From: an uncultured Oscillospiraceae bacterium
GTDB lineage: Bacteria > Bacillota > Clostridia > Oscillospirales > Acutalibacteraceae
DNA length: 64,000 nucleotides
NCBI GenBank assembly: GCA_902478605.1
Contig: CABSLQ010000005.1
Span: 1 to 64,000 of the forward strand
Direction of reading: 5' to 3'
Shown here: positions 61,875 to 64,000 of the stretch, in pieces
Layout of the letters: each line of letters begins with the position of its first letter
Position numbering within the stretch: the first letter of the stretch is position 1
Translations under genes and position numbers: made by a program
The notes under the pieces: generated by a model
Told to the model about the DNA's origin: nothing
The model's database searches: none
The model's input: only the letters and a program-made list of their open reading frames with translations

Positions 61875-62600
61875 ATGCAAGTCCATATTTATAAAGATAC
61901 ACAGGCGATCGGCACGGCGGCCGCGTCGATGTTTGCTGCGCGCGTGATCGAAAACCCGCATGCGGTGCTCGGCCTTGCCACCGGTTCCACGCCGATCCCC
62001 ACCTATGCCAAGATGGCGGAGCTGTATGCGTGCGGCGCGGTGGATTATTCCGGCGTGACGACGTATAATCTGGACGAATATGTCGGCCTCGGACACGATC
62101 ATCCACAGAGCTATTACTATTTCATGATGGAGAACCTGTTCCGCCATATCAATGTGCCGGTCGAGAACATTCATGTGCTTTCCGGCACGGCGGCCGATCC
62201 GGCGGCCGAATGCGCTGCATACGAAAAGGCGATTGATGCGGCGGGCGGTATCGATTTGCAGATCCTTGGCATCGGCCGCAATGGGCATATCGCGTTCAAC
62301 GAACCGGACGACTCCTTTGCGCCGGCAACGCATGTGGTGAATCTGACCCAAAGCACCATTGAGGCCAACACCCGTTTCTTCTCCAGTTCCGACGAGGTGC
62401 CGCGCCAGGCGCTGACGATGGGCATCGGTTCCATCATGAAAGCGCGGGCCATCGTGCTCATCGCCACGGGCGCCGACAAGGCGGAAGCAGTCCGCGCTTT
62501 GGTGAACGGACCGGTGTCGCCTGCCTGCCCGGCTTCCATTCTGCAGCTGCATCCCAATGCGACCATTATGCTGGATGAAGCGGCGGCTTCCCTGCTGTAA
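61875..62600 (+). CDS. nagB: Glucosamine-6-phosphate deaminase
   Basis: 241 residues. LATGSTPIPTYAKM binds phosphate; YNLDEYVGL, GIGRNGHIAFNEP and the catalytic Asp-His pair are present. It converts glucosamine-6-phosphate to fructose-6-phosphate and ammonia, allowing use of amino sugars. ATG at 61875 with GGAGG upstream; nagA is not adjacent. Confidence 0.95.
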   Translation: MQVHIYKDTQAIGTAAASMFAARVIENPHAVLGLATGSTPIPTYAKMAELYACGAVDYSGVTTYNLDEYVGLGHDHPQSYYYFMMENLFRHINVPVENIHVLSGTAADPAAECAAYEKAIDAAGGIDLQILGIGRNGHIAFNEPDDSFAPATHVVNLTQSTIEANTRFFSSSDEVPRQALTMGIGSIMKARAIVLIATGADKAEAVRALVNGPVSPACPASILQLHPNATIMLDEAAASLL

Positions 62601-62618
62601 AATGCGGTAACATAAAAG

Positions 62619-62655
62619 GCCGGAATTTCCTTTAGAGGAAATTCCGGCATCTTTT
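62619..62655. terminator. Terminator between nagB and the AraC-type gene
   Basis: Perfect 13-base stem GCCGGAATTTCCT with AGGAAATTCCGGC around a short loop, followed by ATCTTTTG on the plus side and CTTTTATG on the minus side. It serves converging genes. Confidence 0.85.
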
Positions 62656-62672
62656 GTTGGAAAGAAGTGTGT

Positions 62673-63449
62673 TTATAAATCGGGTTCCAGAAAATAGCGC
62701 ATGCGATATTGCGTTGGGCTGATTTTTTCACGATACTTAAAGAAATGCACAAACCGATTTTCGTTTTCCCAGCCCATATGGGCGGCCAGCGATTTAATGG
62801 GCTGGTTGGTGCTTCGGAGCAGATACTTGGCGTATTCCAGCCGTTCCATATCGATAAATTGCTTGAGGGGAACACCCCATTTTCGCCGGAACTGAGCACA
62901 GAGATAATCGGGATGATAATGAAAATACTTCGCCGTAAGGCTCGCGCTCAGGCCGACTCCATGATGGGATTGGATCCAGGTACGCACACGGTATATGAGA
63001 TCGGCGGGATCCGTATTTTGAACTTCCATTGCATAATATAACTTCAGCAACGTGATACCCGTCAGCAGATCCAACATGGCGGTCGATTCGGTACACCTGG
63101 GCATGACGTTCAAAATTTCCTGCATAGAGGAAAGAATGGGATAGTAATCGGGTAATTGAAACGGAGTCAAAAACGGCACATCGAGCTCCGGGTCCTTGGT
63201 GAAGCAAACCCAGTACATGGAAGCTTCTTGTTCCGCTTTCTGAATGGAAAATGTTGTTTCAGGCCGGAGAAATAAAACATCGCCTGCATGCAGGGTCAGA
63301 CGCCCGTCTTCCGTTTCCAGATGGATTTCTCCAGCATCCACCAAAAGAAGCGTATATCCCGCCATACATTGCGTGCGCACGTCTTTTCGGTGGCGTCCAG
63401 CTCCAAGATAGCTGATGTTCAGAAAATTGGGATCCGATGTTGAGATCAT
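62673..63449 (-). CDS. AraC-family transcriptional regulator
   Basis: 258 residues. An N-terminal cupin-like sensing domain (about 20-100, HAGDVLFLRPET) precedes two helix-turn-helix motifs near the C-terminus (SASLTAKYFHYHPDYLCAQF and PIKSLAAHMGWENENRFVHF). Many such regulators respond to sugars; the ligand is unknown. Its start overlaps the HAD gene stop (ATGA). Confidence 0.9.
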   Translation of the reverse strand: MISTSDPNFLNISYLGAGRHRKDVRTQCMAGYTLLLVDAGEIHLETEDGRLTLHAGDVLFLRPETTFSIQKAEQEASMYWVCFTKDPELDVPFLTPFQLPDYYPILSSMQEILNVMPRCTESTAMLDLLTGITLLKLYYAMEVQNTDPADLIYRVRTWIQSHHGVGLSASLTAKYFHYHPDYLCAQFRRKWGVPLKQFIDMERLEYAKYLLRSTNQPIKSLAAHMGWENENRFVHFFKYREKISPTQYRMRYFLEPDL

Positions 63450-64000
63450 ACTTGAGACTCCTGTTCTTTGTTTTTATTCTCAAAAAGAGCGCGCAGCTCT
63501 TCTACAGAATCCACGATGGTATCGGCACCCGCCTCTTCGAGTTCCTCTCGGCTGCCATAGCCATAGGTGACGCCGATACAGGGCATGCCCACGGCGTGTG
63601 CGCCGAGAACGTCGAAGGAACGGTCGCCGATCAAAACCGCCTCCCGGGCTGTATGGGGGCCGGCATGTTGGAGGGCAAACCGCAGGACGTCCTCCTTATG
63701 TACGCGGGAACCGTCCAGTTCGCTGCCCGCTACAAAGGTGAAAAAAGGGGAGAGGCGAAAATGCTCCAGAATTTGCTTGGCAAAAACGGTTGGCTTGGAA
63801 GTGGCCAGCATACAGATACAGCCGTGTTGGTTTATAAAAGAAAGCAATTCCGCAATACCGGGATATACCTGATTTTGAAAAATTCCCTTTTGGGAAAAAT
63901 ACTCGCGGTACCTGGCAACGGCGCGCTCCGCCGCCTGTTCCGTGAATTGGTAAAACTGCTGGAAGGAGTCCTTCAAAGGAGGGCCGATAAATCGATACAA
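63446..64000 (-). CDS. HAD-family phosphatase, N-terminus outside the window
   Basis: 184 residues are visible. ATSKPTVFAKQIL holds the motif II Ser/Thr and IGDRSFDVLGAHAVG is motif IV. The N-terminal D-x-D-G-T motif I is missing because the gene runs past 64000. YRFIGPPLKDSFQQFY resembles the cap of phosphoglycolate phosphatases. It is upstream of and overlaps the AraC gene, so the two form an operon. Confidence 0.85.
   Translation of the reverse strand: MYRFIGPPLKDSFQQFYQFTEQAAERAVARYREYFSQKGIFQNQVYPGIAELLSFINQHGCICMLATSKPTVFAKQILEHFRLSPFFTFVAGSELDGSRVHKEDVLRFALQHAGPHTAREAVLIGDRSFDVLGAHAVGMPCIGVTYGYGSREELEEAGADTIVDSVEELRALFENKNKEQESQV

Overview
The window looks like the chromosome of a spore-forming, GC-rich member of the Clostridia (Firmicutes), most plausibly the Oscillospirales/Ruminococcaceae group. 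The evidence is the Firmicutes-type gene order (gmk-rpoZ-priA-def-fmt-rsmB-rlmN-prpC-prkC-rsgA-thiN-spoVM), many sporulation genes (spoVM, sipL, spoIVA, an M23/M50 pair like SpoIVFA/SpoIVFB, cotJABC, ytfJ/gerW), strong G-rich ribosome binding sites and frequent GTG/TTG starts. The taxon is an inference from gene content; no rRNA is present.

Layout. 1-5.5 kb (minus strand): two tRNAs, cca, an orphan winged-helix regulator, a ppa-pncA-pncB operon that couples NAD salvage with pyrophosphate removal, and rpmB. 5.6-11.2 kb (plus): a site-2-protease-like membrane protein that has lost its zinc motif, scpA-scpB, a DUF2953 protein, ytfJ/gerW, a D,D-carboxypeptidase and rluB. 11.3-14.7 kb: a three-gene biotin-dependent carboxyltransferase operon with no membrane decarboxylase subunit, resembling transcarboxylase. 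14.7-28.8 kb: a long translation, replication and signalling operon (yicC, remA, gmk, rpoZ, priA, def, fmt, yugP-type protease, rsmB, rlmN, PP2C phosphatase, PASTA kinase, rsgA, thiN) ending with two very small genes, an unnamed 46-residue membrane protein and spoVM.

28.8-31.7 kb: an accessory patch of visibly lower GC with an HNH protein and an 808-residue BspA-type leucine-rich-repeat surface protein. 31.9-36.6 kb: spore coat and cortex morphogenesis and a sigma-K-type processing pair. 36.6-44.6 kb: a phosphopantetheinyl transferase, a radical-SAM pair, rplS, two tandem signal peptidases, rbgA, rnhB, yraN and a dipeptidase. 44.6-55.4 kb: thrC, a small DUF1540 gene on the opposite strand, a phosphoesterase, the tig-clpP-clpX-lon-ysxC protein quality-control block and lysA.

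55.5-60.5 kb is a second accessory locus: an XRE regulator divergent from a 1,197-residue fibre protein in which about sixteen 30-residue beta-type modules alternate with collagen Gly-X-Y segments, capped by an LRR domain and a tyrosine-rich tail, followed by a gene of unknown function. This is the most unusual system in the window. 60.5-64 kb: cotJABC, nagB, an AraC-type regulator and a HAD phosphatase cut off by the window end. No insertion sequence, prophage integrase, CRISPR array or rRNA was seen, and no stretch above 300 bases lacks a gene.
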